The notes: generated from the sequence alone by a model not told the origin. Positions 15,302 to 24,850 are shown, counted from the first letter of the stretch. The stretch is DNA of 62,751 bases from an uncultured Prevotella sp. (GCA_946614435.1 CAMOGW010000014.1:1-62751); one strand, 5' to 3'. Numbers and translations: made by a program.

Positions 15302-16627
15302 ATGAAGAAGACTACAATTTTGCTGGCAGCCATACTCACGATGGCTACTGGCGCTAAGGCTCAGAAAGTGTGGACGCTGGAGGACTGCGTGAACTACGCA
15401 CTGGAGCATAACATCACACTGCAGAAGGCCCGCATCACAAGCGAGTCGGCCAAGGAGGACGTGAAAGGCGCACGCGCTGCACTGCTGCCCTCGGTGTCGG
15501 GCTCAACCAACCAGAGCGTGGGCTACCGCCCCTGGCAGGACAAAAGCACGACAACGGTGACAAACGGCGTGGTGGATACAAACGTGAAGAAATCGTACTA
15601 TAACGGGTCCTACGGCATCAACGCACAGTGGAACGTGTGGGACGGCAACAAACTGCGCAACGTGCTGAAACAGAACAAGGTGAAGGCGGAGCAGGCTGAA
15701 CTGGAAACACAGGTGTCGGCCAACTCGATAGAGGAGAAGATAGCTCAGCTGTACATTCAGATCCTGTATCTCTCGGAGGCAGTGAAGGTGAGCGAGCAGA
15801 CACTGGAGACAAGCAAGAAGAACGAGGAACGCGGACAGCAGATGATGGAGGTGGGCAAGATGTCGAAGGCCGACGTGGCTCAGCTTACGGCTCAACGTGC
15901 CTCCGACGAATACAATATAGTACAGGCGCGCGCAAACATCATAAAATATAAAACACAGCTCAAGCAGCTGTTGGAGCTGGACGGCACGACCGAGTTCGAC
16001 GTGGCCACGACGCCCGTGAGCGACGAGACGGCACTGGTGAGCTTCCCCGGCACGCAGGAGGTGTATGAACAGGCGCTGCTCTCGCGACCCGAGATAGCCA
16101 GCAAGGAACTGGGACTGAAGTCGGGCGAACTGGCCATCAAGATAGCGAAGGCTGGCTACTCCCCCACCCTGAACATGACGGGCGGCGTGGGCACCAGCAC
16201 CAACTCGCAGTCGAGAATCAACTGGGGCAATCAGATGAAGACAAACTTCAACGCCTCAGCCGGAGTGACTCTGAACATCCCCATCTACGACAAGCGACAG
16301 GCGAAGACTGCCGTGCGCAAAGCCCGACTGCAGATGGAGACGGCCAAGCTGAACCTGCAGGACCAGCAGAAGCAGCTCTACAAGACCATTGAGAACTACT
16401 GGCTGGATGCTGAGACCAACCAGCAGAAGCTGCGCTCGGCCATCGCCACGGAGAAGAGCGAGCAGGAGAGCTATAACCTGCTGCAGGAGCAGTTCAACCT
16501 GGGACTGAAGAACATCGTGGAACTGATGACGGGCAAAGACAAACTGCTCAAGGCACAACAGAACAAGCTGGAGAGCAAATACCAGACACTGCTGGCGCAG
16601 CAGATGCTGAAGTTCTACAAGAGATAA
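15302..16627 (+). CDS. TolC-family outer membrane efflux protein
   Basis: 441 residues with a signal peptide (LLAAILTMATGAKAQ). It starts the mature protein with VWTLEDCVNYALEHNITLQKA, the usual OEP opening, and shows the two long coiled-coil helical hairpins of the family (for example LYIQILYLSEAVKVSEQTLE and the C-terminal half around NLQDQQKQLYKTIENYWLDA). It should form the trimeric outer membrane channel for the MacA/MacB-like inner membrane pump encoded directly downstream. It is the first gene of a four-gene operon. The substrate is unknown; family members export macrolides, peptides or lipids. Confidence 0.92.
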   Translation: MKKTTILLAAILTMATGAKAQKVWTLEDCVNYALEHNITLQKARITSESAKEDVKGARAALLPSVSGSTNQSVGYRPWQDKSTTTVTNGVVDTNVKKSYYNGSYGINAQWNVWDGNKLRNVLKQNKVKAEQAELETQVSANSIEEKIAQLYIQILYLSEAVKVSEQTLETSKKNEERGQQMMEVGKMSKADVAQLTAQRASDEYNIVQARANIIKYKTQLKQLLELDGTTEFDVATTPVSDETALVSFPGTQEVYEQALLSRPEIASKELGLKSGELAIKIAKAGYSPTLNMTGGVGTSTNSQSRINWGNQMKTNFNASAGVTLNIPIYDKRQAKTAVRKARLQMETAKLNLQDQQKQLYKTIENYWLDAETNQQKLRSAIATEKSEQESYNLLQEQFNLGLKNIVELMTGKDKLLKAQQNKLESKYQTLLAQQMLKFYKR

Positions 16628-16628
16628 T

Positions 16629-16706
16629 AGGGGGTCATGGGGCCTATGGGGCCGCCCCATAAGCCCCATAAGCCTCATAAGCCCTATAAGCCCCATAAGC
16701 CCCATA
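16629..16706. repeat. GC-rich ATAAGCCCC repeats with an inverted partner
   Basis: About six 9-10 base units (CATAAGCCCC and variants) follow a short inverted partner (GGGGCCTATGGGGC) at the start of the gap between the TolC and MacA genes. The partner can pair with the units to form a stem inside the operon mRNA. The structure belongs to the same general class as the other palindromic repeat loci in this window but has a different sequence. Confidence 0.75.
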
Positions 16707-16719
16707 AAAAAACAATAAT

Positions 16720-17877
16720 ATGACAGGAATCATGAAAGCAGGGATAATGGCCCTGACAGCACTGGCTCTGCTGAGCAGCTGCGAGAAGAAACAAGAAACG
16801 GAATTTTCGACCTCGAAGATTGTGAAGGGCAACATCCAGACCTCAATCACGGCTACCGGAACGATTGAGCCCGTGACGAGTGTCACCGTGGGTACGCAGG
16901 TGAGCGGCATCGTGGCCCACCTGTATGTAGATTACAACTCGGTGGTGAAGAAGGGACAGGTGATTGCCGAACTGGACAAGACCAACCTGACCAGCGAACT
17001 GAACACGGCACGCGCCAACCTGTCGAGCGCACAGAGCACGCTGAACTACGAGCAGGCCAACTTCAACCGCTACCAGACACTCTACGACAAGGGGCTGGTG
17101 AGCGCCCACGACTATGAGAACGCACGTCTGACCTACCTGAAGGCGAAGGACCAAGTGACCACAGCCACACAGAGCGTGCAGAAGGCACAGACCAACCTGG
17201 GCTATGCCACTATCACGAGCCCCATAGACGGCGTGGTGCTGTCGAAAAGCGTGGAGGAAGGACAGACGGTGGCCGCCTCGTTCAACACGCCTGAGCTCTT
17301 CACCATCGCACAGGACCTCACGGACATGCGCGTGATTGCCGACATTGACGAGGCCGACATAGGCGGCGTGAAGGAGGGACAGCGCGTGGCTTTCACCGTG
17401 GATGCCTTCCCCGACGACTCGTTTGAGGGAAAGGTGACGCAGGTGCGCCAACAGCCCACCACGGAGAGCAATGTGGTAACCTACGAGGTGGTGATCTCGG
17501 CTCCGAACAACGACCTGAAACTGAAGCCGGGACTGACGGCTAATGTGACCATCTACACCTTAGAAAAGAACGACGTGCTGGTGGCACCGTCGAAGGCGCT
17601 GCGCTTCATGCCCAACGAAGCCCTGCTGAGTGAGGGACAGAAGATAGAGGACGTGGAGGCTCCACAGAAGGTGTGGACACTCGAAGGCAACACGTTTAAG
17701 GCGCACAAGGTGGAGACAGGCACCACCAACGGCATACTCACCGAGATTGTGAGCGGCATCAGCGAAGGCACAGAGGTACTCACCGACTTCAGCATCAGCA
17801 ACGGCGAAGAGGAAAATGAACAGCAGGCCAGCAACCCCTTCATGCCGAAGCCAAGAGGTAACAACAAGAAGAAGTAA
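16720..17877 (+). CDS. MacA-type periplasmic adaptor (HlyD/RND MFP family lipoprotein)
   Basis: 385 residues. A lipoprotein signal ends in LALLSSC, so Cys at about residue 21 is probably lipidated. Domains in order: a beta-barrel/lipoyl half (TQVSGIVAHLYVDYNSVVKK), an alpha hairpin (NTARANLSSAQSTLNYEQ to TQSVQKAQTNLG), the second lipoyl half (ATITSPIDGVVLSKSVEEG) and membrane-proximal barrels. It should bridge the MacB-like transporter and the TolC channel. The ATG at 16720 is used; a second in-frame ATG at 16732 leaves a shorter signal and is equally possible. The C-terminus is Asn/Lys-rich. The next gene starts 3 bases after its stop codon. Confidence 0.92.
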   Translation: MTGIMKAGIMALTALALLSSCEKKQETEFSTSKIVKGNIQTSITATGTIEPVTSVTVGTQVSGIVAHLYVDYNSVVKKGQVIAELDKTNLTSELNTARANLSSAQSTLNYEQANFNRYQTLYDKGLVSAHDYENARLTYLKAKDQVTTATQSVQKAQTNLGYATITSPIDGVVLSKSVEEGQTVAASFNTPELFTIAQDLTDMRVIADIDEADIGGVKEGQRVAFTVDAFPDDSFEGKVTQVRQQPTTESNVVTYEVVISAPNNDLKLKPGLTANVTIYTLEKNDVLVAPSKALRFMPNEALLSEGQKIEDVEAPQKVWTLEGNTFKAHKVETGTTNGILTEIVSGISEGTEVLTDFSISNGEEENEQQASNPFMPKPRGNNKKK

Positions 17878-17880
17878 ACT

Positions 17881-18630
17881 ATGGAGAAAAGACCTGTCAT
17901 TGAACTGCAGAACGTGAAGCGCTACTTCCAGGTGGGTTCTGAGACGGTGAAGGCACTCAGGGGCGTTTCGTTCAAGATATACGAGGGTGAGTTCGTCACC
18001 ATACAAGGTACCTCGGGATCGGGCAAATCGACCCTGCTGAACCAATTGGGCTGTCTGGACACCCCCACCAGCGGCGAGTACTTCCTGGATGGCATCAGCG
18101 TGCGCACCATGTCGAAGACACAACGCGCACACCTCAGGAACCAAAAGATTGGCTTCGTGTTCCAGAACTATAACCTGCTGGCAAAGACCACTGCCGTGGA
18201 GAACGTGGAGCTGCCACTGATGTATAACTCGAAATACAACGCGGCACAAAGGCGCGAGGCAGCTATCAAGGCACTGCAGGCCGTGGGACTGGGCGACCGA
18301 CTGGACCACAAGAGCAACCAGATGTCGGGCGGACAGATGCAGCGCGTGGCCATCGCCCGCGCACTGGTGAACGACCCTGCTGTGCTGCTGGCCGACGAGG
18401 CTACGGGTAACCTGGACACGCGAACGAGCTTCGAGATGCTGGTGCTCTTCCAGGAACTGCACCGTCAGGGCCACACCATCATCTTCGTGACCCACAACCC
18501 CGAGATTGCCGAATACTCCAGCCGTAACATCAACCTGAGAGACGGCAAAATCAGGGAGGACACCATCAATACGAACATTAAGTCGGCGGCAGAGGCGCTG
18601 GCCGCGCTGCCGAAACCAGTGGATGACTAA
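17881..18630 (+). CDS. MacB/LolD-type ABC transporter ATP-binding protein
   Basis: 249 residues. Walker [10 protein letters not shown] near residue 44, Q-loop [12 protein letters not shown] signature [15 protein letters not shown] and Walker [14 protein letters not shown], then H-loop VTHNPE. The [17 protein letters not shown] segment is characteristic of the MacB/LolD/FtsE group. It powers the MacB-like permease encoded 3 bases downstream; in Proteobacteria MacB fuses both parts, here they are separate genes. The extra C-terminal part after DGKIRED is short and polar. Confidence 0.95.
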   Translation: MEKRPVIELQNVKRYFQVGSETVKALRGVSFKIYEGEFVTIQGTSGSGKSTLLNQLGCLDTPTSGEYFLDGISVRTMSKTQRAHLRNQKIGFVFQNYNLLAKTTAVENVELPLMYNSKYNAAQRREAAIKALQAVGLGDRLDHKSNQMSGGQMQRVAIARALVNDPAVLLADEATGNLDTRTSFEMLVLFQELHRQGHTIIFVTHNPEIAEYSSRNINLRDGKIREDTINTNIKSAAEALAALPKPVDD

Positions 18631-18633
18631 AAA

Positions 18634-19851
18634 ATGAACATACTGAATCTTTTCAAAGTGAGCCTCCGGGCTGTAGCTAACAATAAAATGAGGTCGTTCC
18701 TGTCGATGCTCGGCATCATTATCGGCGTGGGCGCTGTGATCGTGATGATGTCGATCGGACAAGGCTCGAAAGAGAGCATTCGCAAGGAGCTCTCAACGAT
18801 GGGCACGAATCTGCTGACCATACGCCCAGGGGCCGACATGAGAGGCGGTGTGCGCCAGGACCCGTCGGCCATGCAGACGCTGAAGATGGCCGACTATGAA
18901 CGCATCGTGCGCGAGAAGAAGTTCGTGACAAAGGTGTCGCCCGAGGTGACTGCCAGCGGACAGGTGATATACGGCAATAACAACACGACGACCTCGCTCT
19001 ACGGCGAGAGCCCCGAGTATCTGGACATCAAGCTCTGGAACATTGAGGAGGGCGAGTGCTTCACCGAAGAGGACATCAAGAAGGCGGCCAAGAAAGTGGT
19101 GGTGGGCAGAACCATCGTCAAGGAACTGTTCGGAGAGAACGTTGACCCCATCGGAAAGACCATCCGCTTCAAATCCATCCCAATGACCATTGTGGGGGTG
19201 CTGAAGTCGAAGGGCTACAACTCGTGGGGCATGGATCAGGACAACGTGATGATAGCTCCCTACACCACCGTGATGAAGCGTATTGCCGCACAGACGTGGT
19301 TCTCAAGCATTGTGTGCTCAGCAGTGACCGAGGAACTGAGCGATGCCGCCATCGAAGAGCTGACGCAGATGCTACGCGACAATCACAAGCTGAAGGGTGA
19401 GGCTGCCGACGACTTCACCATCCGCTCGCAGGCGGAGATGATGCAGACCATGTCGAGCACGATGGACACAGTGACCATCATTCTGGTGGTGGCTGCTGCT
19501 TTCTCACTGCTTGTGGCAGGCATAGGCATCATGAACATCATGCTGGTGAGTGTGACGGAACGCACGAAGGAGATTGGTCTGCGCATGGCCGTGGGCGCTA
19601 CGGGAGCCGTCATCTCGCTACAGTTCCTCATCGAGTCAGTACTCATCAGTATCACGGGCGGCATACTGGGCATTCTGTTCGGCTGCGGACTGAGTGCGCT
19701 GGCCCCAATGGTGGGCATGCCGTCGAGCGTACCTGCCTGGAGCATCATCGTGTCGTTCCTCGTGTGCGTGTTCATCGGTGTGCTCTTCGGCTATATCCCT
19801 GCACTGAAAGCCGCACGAATGGACCCCATCGAGGCAATCAGACACGAGTAG
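18634..19851 (+). CDS. MacB-type ABC transporter permease (FtsX domain)
   Basis: 405 residues. An N-terminal membrane helix (FLSMLGIIIGVGAVIVMMS) is followed by a large periplasmic MacB_PCD domain (from SIGQGSKESIRKEL to about residue 270), then three C-terminal helices with the FtsX core (FSLLVAGIGIMNIMLVSVTE, RTKEIGLRMAVGA) and the end PALKAARMDPIEAIRHE, all standard for MacB. With the upstream TolC, adaptor and ATPase genes it completes a tripartite efflux system using mechanotransmission. It is the last gene of the operon, followed by a repeat array and terminator. Confidence 0.95.
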   Translation: MNILNLFKVSLRAVANNKMRSFLSMLGIIIGVGAVIVMMSIGQGSKESIRKELSTMGTNLLTIRPGADMRGGVRQDPSAMQTLKMADYERIVREKKFVTKVSPEVTASGQVIYGNNNTTTSLYGESPEYLDIKLWNIEEGECFTEEDIKKAAKKVVVGRTIVKELFGENVDPIGKTIRFKSIPMTIVGVLKSKGYNSWGMDQDNVMIAPYTTVMKRIAAQTWFSSIVCSAVTEELSDAAIEELTQMLRDNHKLKGEAADDFTIRSQAEMMQTMSSTMDTVTIILVVAAAFSLLVAGIGIMNIMLVSVTERTKEIGLRMAVGATGAVISLQFLIESVLISITGGILGILFGCGLSALAPMVGMPSSVPAWSIIVSFLVCVFIGVLFGYIPALKAARMDPIEAIRHE

Positions 19852-19865
19852 GAGTTAGAAAAGTT

Positions 19866-20275
19866 CAGTCCGAAAGGTTGTCTATTTGCAGCGGACTACA
19901 GGACTAAAAGACTTTTTATGCCTAAAACAAAAGAAAAAGTCCTCAAGTCCTGTAGTCCGCTGCTAAAACAAAAGAAAAAAAGTCCTCAGGTCCTGTAGTC
20001 CGCTGCTAAAACAAAAGAAAAAAAGTCCTCAAGTCCTGTAGTCCGCTGCTAAAACAAAAGAAAAAAAGTCCTCAAGTCCTGTAGTCCGCTGCTAAAACAA
20101 AAGAAAAAAAGTCCTCAAGTCCTGTAGTCCGCTGCTAAAACAAAAGAAAAAAAGTCCTCAGGTCCTGTAGTCCGCTGCTAAAACAAAAGAAAAAAAGTCC
20201 TCAAGTCCTGTAGTCCGCTGCTAAAACAAAAGAAAAAAAGTCCTCAGGTCCTGTAGTCCGCTGCTAAAACAAAAG
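19866..20275. repeat. Eight-copy 43-bp array with an inverted partner copy
   Basis: Eight head-to-tail units at 19924-20265 (the first 41 bases, the other seven 43) read AAAACAAAAGAAAAAAAG then TCCTCAAGTCCTGTAGTCCGCTGCT, differing mostly at one site (aag/agg). Immediately upstream at about 19866-19910 is one copy in the opposite orientation (CAGTCCGAAAGGTTG, then GCAGCGGACTACAGGACT). The arrangement is therefore a palindrome whose right arm was amplified. The same core sequence recurs at 28955-29097. There are no spacers and no cas genes. It fills the gap between the convergent macB-like and ompA genes. Confidence 0.92.
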
Positions 20276-20308
20276 GAGTTAGAAGCGAAACTTCTAACTC
20301 CCTTTTTT
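20275..20308. terminator. Bidirectional terminator between macB-like and ompA genes
   Basis: GGAGTTAGAAG, loop CGAAA, CTTCTAACTCC followed by CTTTTTT on the plus strand; on the minus strand the same stem is followed by TTTTGTTTT. It sits between two convergent genes. Confidence 0.88.
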
Positions 20309-20324
20309 ACTCCTAATTTAATTA

Positions 20325-21479
20325 TTACTTCGTCAGGTCAGTGAACGTAGCAACGCGGTTGAAGTCGATCTCGTCGAACAGCTCGTCGGTAGCGCCCATG
20401 CCCTTAACCTCCAGGCGGTTGGCTGCTACGCCGTAACGCTTAACGAGCACGTCCTTCACAGACTGAGCACGCTTCTCAGACAACTTCTGGTTCAGCTCGG
20501 GGTTGCCCTCGGGTGAAGCATAGCCCTTGATCTCCAGACGAGAATTGGGATGATTCTTCATGTACTTGGCAATCATAGCCACGCTGGCCATCTGAGCAGC
20601 ATCAACAGAGCTCTTGCCAAGACCGAAGATAACGGTGGGCTGCAGCACATTGTTGTTTACAACCTGCTTCACAACCTGCTGTACGGGCTTCACGTTCTTA
20701 GCAGCCTCAAGGTCGGCCTTCAGCTGATCGATGGTCTTAGCATCGTTGGCAATCTGACGATCCTTGGTCTCGTTGGTAGCACGCAGCTCATTGACACGGG
20801 CGTTGAGCTGATCAATCTCATGCTGGTCGCGCAGCTGAGCAACAGCGAAGTTGTGAGTGCCGTTAGAGTTGCCGAACTTGTAGTTCAGACCAACCAGCAG
20901 CTGCAGAGCAGAGTTGTTCACATTGAAAGCGGTGCGCTCATAGCTGGTGAGGTTGTAGAGGATGGCGGGCTCAACAAAGATCTGCCAAGCACGGGCAGCA
21001 CCCAGGTTGAAGTTCACATCGAGACCGGCCTTAGCAGTAAGGTCGTTCTTGTAAGCGCCCTCGCTCTGTCCGAATACGTGGTTCCAGCCCGGACCAGCCA
21101 CTGCAACGACCTCGCAAACACGGGGCTTGCCATTGTAGCCGCCAAACCAGCTGCTCAGATTGATGGTAGCCAGCAGGTTGGTATTCAGAGCGCGTACCAC
21201 GGTCTTGTGATCACGGAACTCATTGAACTGCCTGTCACGGAAATAGGTCTGACCCTCAAGAGCCAATCCAAATACAGGAGTGAAGTAGCGACCAACGCGC
21301 AGACCTGCAGAGGGATTGAGATTCTTAAACACAGCAGAGTGAGTAGTCTTTGAACTAACACCGGCTTCGATACCAAGATACCAGTTGTCTGTGGTCTTCG
21401 ACTCAACAAGTGTGTGCTGAGCAGAAGCAAACTGTGCCGACATAGCGGCTACAGCAAAAGTAAGTAAAAACTTTTTCAT
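20325..21479 (-). CDS. OmpA-family outer membrane protein
   Basis: 384 residues with a signal peptide ending AQFASAQ. The N-terminal half is an eight-stranded beta-barrel type domain (WYLGIEAGVSSKTTHS, AGLRVGRYFTPVFGLALEG). A coiled-coil linker follows (ELRATNETKDRQIANDAKTI), and the C-terminal OmpA peptidoglycan-binding domain has LEIKGYASPEGNPELN and LSEKRAQSVKDVLVKRYGV. It links the outer membrane to the cell wall and is usually among the most abundant proteins in the family's members. It has its own -7 element TACATTTG at 21550-21557 (minus) and a bidirectional terminator downstream. Nothing appears truncated. Confidence 0.95.
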   Translation of the reverse strand: MKKFLLTFAVAAMSAQFASAQHTLVESKTTDNWYLGIEAGVSSKTTHSAVFKNLNPSAGLRVGRYFTPVFGLALEGQTYFRDRQFNEFRDHKTVVRALNTNLLATINLSSWFGGYNGKPRVCEVVAVAGPGWNHVFGQSEGAYKNDLTAKAGLDVNFNLGAARAWQIFVEPAILYNLTSYERTAFNVNNSALQLLVGLNYKFGNSNGTHNFAVAQLRDQHEIDQLNARVNELRATNETKDRQIANDAKTIDQLKADLEAAKNVKPVQQVVKQVVNNNVLQPTVIFGLGKSSVDAAQMASVAMIAKYMKNHPNSRLEIKGYASPEGNPELNQKLSEKRAQSVKDVLVKRYGVAANRLEVKGMGATDELFDEIDFNRVATFTDLTK

Positions 21480-21549
21480 TGAAAAAATATAAATAAAAAA
21501 ATAAGTGGTTTTTGTTATCTCTTCTAACTCTCTTTTTTAAATTCGACCG

Positions 21550-21557
21550 CAAATGTA
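21550..21557 (-). promoter_or_regulatory. -7 element of ompA
   Basis: TACATTTG on the minus strand, about 70 bases before the start codon, giving an A/T-rich leader. Confidence 0.6.
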
Positions 21558-21631
21558 ATAAAAATAAATGACATACGGAAATATTACAAGTCTATTCAAC
21601 AGATTTATACGAAATCATAACATAAATCAAT

Positions 21632-21661
21632 AAAAAAGGGGTTGCGAACTGACGCAACCCC
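21632..21661 (-). terminator. Terminator of the RNase Y operon
   Basis: On the minus strand GGGGTTGCG, loop TCAGTT, CGCAACCCC and TTTTTT. It lies 32 bases after the rny stop codon. Confidence 0.92.
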
Positions 21662-21692
21662 ACACTTTTATGATTTTTGTGAACTGAACACG

Positions 21693-23240
21693 CTACTTGG
21701 CGTAAGCCACCGAACGAGTTTCACGAATGACGGTGATCTTGACCTGACCGGGATAGGTCATCTCGTTCTGAATCTTCGTTGCAATCTCACCACTGAGTGC
21801 TTCGGTCTCGGCATCGTCCATCTTGTCGGCTCCCACAATGACACGCAGTTCGCGACCAGCCTGAATAGCATAGGTCTTGGTGACACCGGGATAGCTCATG
21901 GCGATGGCCTCAAGATCATTCAGACGCTTGATGTAAGCCTCGACAATCTCACGACGAGCACCGGGACGGGCACCGCTGATGGCATCGCACACCTGAACGA
22001 TGGGAGCCAGAAGGGTCTGCATCTCCATCTCGTCGTGGTGAGCACCGATGGCATTGCAGATGTCGGGTTTCTCCTTGTACTTCTCAGCAATCTTAGCGCC
22101 ATAGAGTGCGTGTGGCAATTCGCTCTCCTCATCGGGCACCTTACCAATATCGTGCAGCAAGCCGGCACGCTTGGCCTTCTTCGGGTTCAAGCCCAGCTCA
22201 GAAGCCATCACAGCACAGAGATTGGCTGTCTCACGAGCATGCTGCAGAAGATTCTGACCGTAGCTGGAACGATACTTCATCTTGCCGATGATGCGCACGA
22301 GCTCAGGATGCAATCCGTGAATACCAAGGTCAATCGTAGTGCGCTTTCCCGTTTCGATAATCTCGTTGTCGAGCTGTTTCTTTACCTTCGACACCACTTC
22401 CTCAATGCGAGCCGGGTGGATACGACCGTCGCTCACGAGCTGGTGGAGCGCCAAGCGACATACTTCGCGACGCACGGGATCGAAAGCAGAAATGACGATA
22501 GCCTCAGGCGTGTCATCGACCACGATCTCAACACCGCAGGCGGCTTCAAGGGCACGGATGTTGCGGCCCTCACGCCCGATGATGCGGCCTTTCACCTCGT
22601 CGTTGTCGATATGGAACACGCTAACGCTGTTCTCTACAGCCGTCTCAGTGGCTACGCGCTGTATGGTCTGAATGACAATCTTCTTGGCCTGGGCATTGGC
22701 ATTGAGCTTGGCTTCGTCCATAATCTCATTGATGTAGCTGGCAGCCTGAGTCTTGGCCTCGTCTTTGAGCGACTCTACCAGACGATTACGAGCCTCCTCA
22801 GCGCTCAGGCCCGACAGCTCTTCCAACTTCTCGCGCTCCTTCTGTTGCATCTTTCCCAGCTCTTCCTGCTTCAGGACAAGTGCCTTCTTCTCGTTGTCAA
22901 TGCGAGTCTGCTGGTTGTCGAGCTCGTTCTTCCGACGACCTAAATCTTCCTGGCGCTGATTGAGCGAAATCTCGCGCTGCTTCAGCCGATTCTCGCTCTG
23001 CTGGATGTGCTGATTACGCTGCTGCACTTCCTTTTCCAGCTCGCTCTTCTTGTTCAGGAATTTCTCCTTCACCTCGAGCAGTTTCTTCTCCTTGATGACT
23101 TCAGCTTCTTTCTCAGCCGCAGCCATACGTTCGTTGTATTTTCCCGTCAGCACATACTGGTACACAAGATACCCTATCACACCCCCCAGAACAAGGGCTG
23201 CAACAAGAATGCCGATAAACAATAGAACATTGATCTCCAT
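21693..23240 (-). CDS. rny: Ribonuclease Y
   Basis: 515 residues. An N-terminal membrane anchor ([20 protein letters not shown]) is followed by a long coiled coil (about 30-190, for example [20 protein letters not shown]), a KH RNA-binding domain ([20 protein letters not shown]) and an HD phosphodiesterase domain ([17 protein letters not shown], then AGLLHDIGK). This membrane-bound endoribonuclease starts mRNA decay. It is the third gene in an apparent unit with the coiled-coil gene and zapA, with 43 bases between zapA and rny. Length and domains are those of the family. Confidence 0.97.
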   Translation of the reverse strand: MEINVLLFIGILVAALVLGGVIGYLVYQYVLTGKYNERMAAAEKEAEVIKEKKLLEVKEKFLNKKSELEKEVQQRNQHIQQSENRLKQREISLNQRQEDLGRRKNELDNQQTRIDNEKKALVLKQEELGKMQQKEREKLEELSGLSAEEARNRLVESLKDEAKTQAASYINEIMDEAKLNANAQAKKIVIQTIQRVATETAVENSVSVFHIDNDEVKGRIIGREGRNIRALEAACGVEIVVDDTPEAIVISAFDPVRREVCRLALHQLVSDGRIHPARIEEVVSKVKKQLDNEIIETGKRTTIDLGIHGLHPELVRIIGKMKYRSSYGQNLLQHARETANLCAVMASELGLNPKKAKRAGLLHDIGKVPDEESELPHALYGAKIAEKYKEKPDICNAIGAHHDEMEMQTLLAPIVQVCDAISGARPGARREIVEAYIKRLNDLEAIAMSYPGVTKTYAIQAGRELRVIVGADKMDDAETEALSGEIATKIQNEMTYPGQVKITVIRETRSVAYAK

Positions 23241-23283
23241 AAAATAAAATAATGTATATATAAAAAAATAATAATATTCTCTT

Positions 23284-23586
23284 TCACTTCAAAGCATCCT
23301 CTATTTCAGAAGTCAGTTGAGAGAGAATATTATCATAGGGAGCGATATCATTCTTAGCTTTTTCGCGCTCATAGCGAGTGGCTATCTCGATGAGTGTCAT
23401 CAGTGCGATACTATGGTCGCTCTTACGGCCTTTATAGACCTGAGCGTATGCGCCATAGCGCTCTGATATGAGCTTGGCTGCACTGCGGAAATACGCTTCA
23501 TCGTCACGGTTGTGGAGCACAACCATGATATCTTCATCGTAAACATGCAACCTGATATTTAGCTTCTCCGTATTCAACTCTGTCAT
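23284..23586 (-). CDS. zapA: Cell division protein ZapA
   Basis: 100 residues. The N-terminal half has the small ZapA globular domain ([35 protein letters not shown]), the C-terminal half a helix ([19 protein letters not shown]) that forms the antiparallel coiled coil. ZapA binds FtsZ filaments and promotes their bundling at mid-cell. It lies 12 bases after the upstream coiled-coil gene and shortly before rny, an arrangement that I recall as common in Bacteroidales. Confidence 0.88.
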   Translation of the reverse strand: MTELNTEKLNIRLHVYDEDIMVVLHNRDDEAYFRSAAKLISERYGAYAQVYKGRKSDHSIALMTLIEIATRYEREKAKNDIAPYDNILSQLTSEIEDALK

Positions 23587-23598
23587 CGCCTGTACTCC

Positions 23599-23895
23599 TT
23601 ACTTTTCGTCACTTAGGATTGCAATGCACTTATTTACGTCGCGAATCAGCTTTGCCAGACGGTCCTTGGCTCCCTGTAGGTCGCCATCGGTGATTTCCAG
23701 CATCTTTGCCATTTTCAACGACTGATAGTCACGATCACGCTGAGCCAGCCTGTCCTGAAGCTGTTTGATATCCTCCTCATTCTTCCTGACCACTGTTGCC
23801 AATGACTCGTTTTCCCTTTTCAGTTCCTGAAAACGGAGAAGCATCTGGCGCACACGGGTCTGAAACGTAGCTAAGGTTTTCTCGCTTTCGGTCAT
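23599..23895 (-). CDS. Small coiled-coil protein upstream of zapA
   Basis: 98 residues from the ATG at 23893-23895. A longer reading up to 23937 is rejected because the -7 element TACCTTTG (minus strand, 23915-23922) lies within it. Nearly the whole protein is a predicted coiled coil (FQELKRENESLATVVRKNEE, KQLQDRLAQRDRDYQSL), ending with an AKDRLAKLIRDVNKCIAIL helix. It may be a partner of ZapA, comparable in size and make-up to ZapB, but there is no sequence proof and the name is not assigned. Confidence 0.8.
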   Translation of the reverse strand: MTESEKTLATFQTRVRQMLLRFQELKRENESLATVVRKNEEDIKQLQDRLAQRDRDYQSLKMAKMLEITDGDLQGAKDRLAKLIRDVNKCIAILSDEK

Positions 23896-23941
23896 GACTA
23901 TTTTTTTAATGATACAAAGGTAGATACTTTTCGACAAAAAA

Positions 23942-24043
23942 AGAAAATTGAAGATTGAAACTTATTGAGACTTAACGGGTTTTAACCCTTATGCTTCAGC
24001 AATTATTAAATCTTAACTATAGTTTTTCAATCTTCAATTTTCT
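23942..24043. repeat. Perfect 19-bp inverted repeat flanking 64 bases
   Basis: AGAAAATTGAAGATTGAAA (23942-23960) and its exact complement TTTCAATCTTCAATTTTCT (24025-24043). Each arm is made of 7-base steps (gaaaatt, gaagatt, gaaa). It lies after the 209-residue gene and upstream of the coiled-coil gene promoter. Confidence 0.9.
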
Positions 24044-24076
24044 ACTTATGCTATTCTCAAGCGTCCTTATGATTGC

Positions 24077-24706
24077 TTATTTTTCTTCCTGAGGCTGCTT
24101 CTCTTTCTTGCTCAGCATCACCACGCGATAAACGAAATCAGTAGTCCACTTCTGCGAAAATCCGAGGCGCTTGTTATACTCACGCACTGAGAGCACAGTC
24201 TTAATCACACTGGCATCTGTAAAGTCGTTCTTGTTGTAAATGTCGCTAACGGTTTTCTCCGTCATCTGATAGAGCATTTTCTTAAAGAAGCCCGGAATAC
24301 GGAGCTTGAACTTCATCAGGTTGCCCGTAAGCATCATGATACTTTGAACGAAAGCCTGGAACTGAGCCAGATAGGGCTGCGCATCTTGCAGCTTCTTGCA
24401 ACGACGACGAATGCTCTGGTCAATCTCCTTGAAGAATTGGTCGTCCATCTCGTACATCTCCTTCAGCATGTTCTTGCAACGAGCTCGCTCGCCCACTCCA
24501 AGCTTACCTCCCTGCGTCGGGATGCGCAGTTTCGTCTTAAACACTCGCAGCTCAGGCAAAGCTGCCAAATTCGTGATATTCAGCTCGGCGGCCATCACTG
24601 CCTGGAAATATACACTGATGAGCATCATGAAATCTTGCATGCCACCAGTCTTCACTTCATCGTCCTCGGCCTTGTTCCGACCGAACAGTCTTGAAAAAAA
24701 TCCCAT
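24077..24706 (-). CDS. Conserved hypothetical protein (209 aa)
   Basis: No family recognised. There is no signal peptide; the N-terminus GFFSRLFGRNKAEDDE is charged, and the bulk is helical with many Lys/Arg/Met (KTKLRIPTQGGKLGVGERAR, LRIPGFFKKMLYQMTEKT). The KLRIP string occurs twice, about 75 residues apart, suggesting an internal repeat. It has its own -7 element TACCTTTG (minus strand, 24726-24733), about 20 bases before the ATG, and is followed by an inverted repeat. It is probably cytoplasmic. Confidence 0.7.
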   Translation of the reverse strand: MGFFSRLFGRNKAEDDEVKTGGMQDFMMLISVYFQAVMAAELNITNLAALPELRVFKTKLRIPTQGGKLGVGERARCKNMLKEMYEMDDQFFKEIDQSIRRRCKKLQDAQPYLAQFQAFVQSIMMLTGNLMKFKLRIPGFFKKMLYQMTEKTVSDIYNKNDFTDASVIKTVLSVREYNKRLGFSQKWTTDFVYRVVMLSKKEKQPQEEK

Positions 24707-24850
24707 ATTGACAAAAATTTGTGTGCAAAGGTAAGCAAAAGTTAGGAGTTTGGAATTAGGTGTTAGAAGTTTTTAAAAGAAATACGGCAAAAAAAAGTTA
24801 AATTAGGCGTTTATCCAGCATTTCGTTTACGCAAAATCCCAACTTTTCTG

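Noticed and set aside
17560..18762. 400-codon frame on the minus strand across the MacA, MacB and permease genes
   Set aside because: It spans three well-supported genes on the plus strand and has no family resemblance.
19924..20265. CRISPR-like array of 43-bp repeats
   Set aside because: The units are contiguous with no spacers, differ by single bases, and no cas gene is nearby; it is a tandem array.
21642..22943. 433-codon frame on the plus strand opposite RNase Y
   Set aside because: Antisense shadow of rny; it also runs through the rny terminator hairpin.
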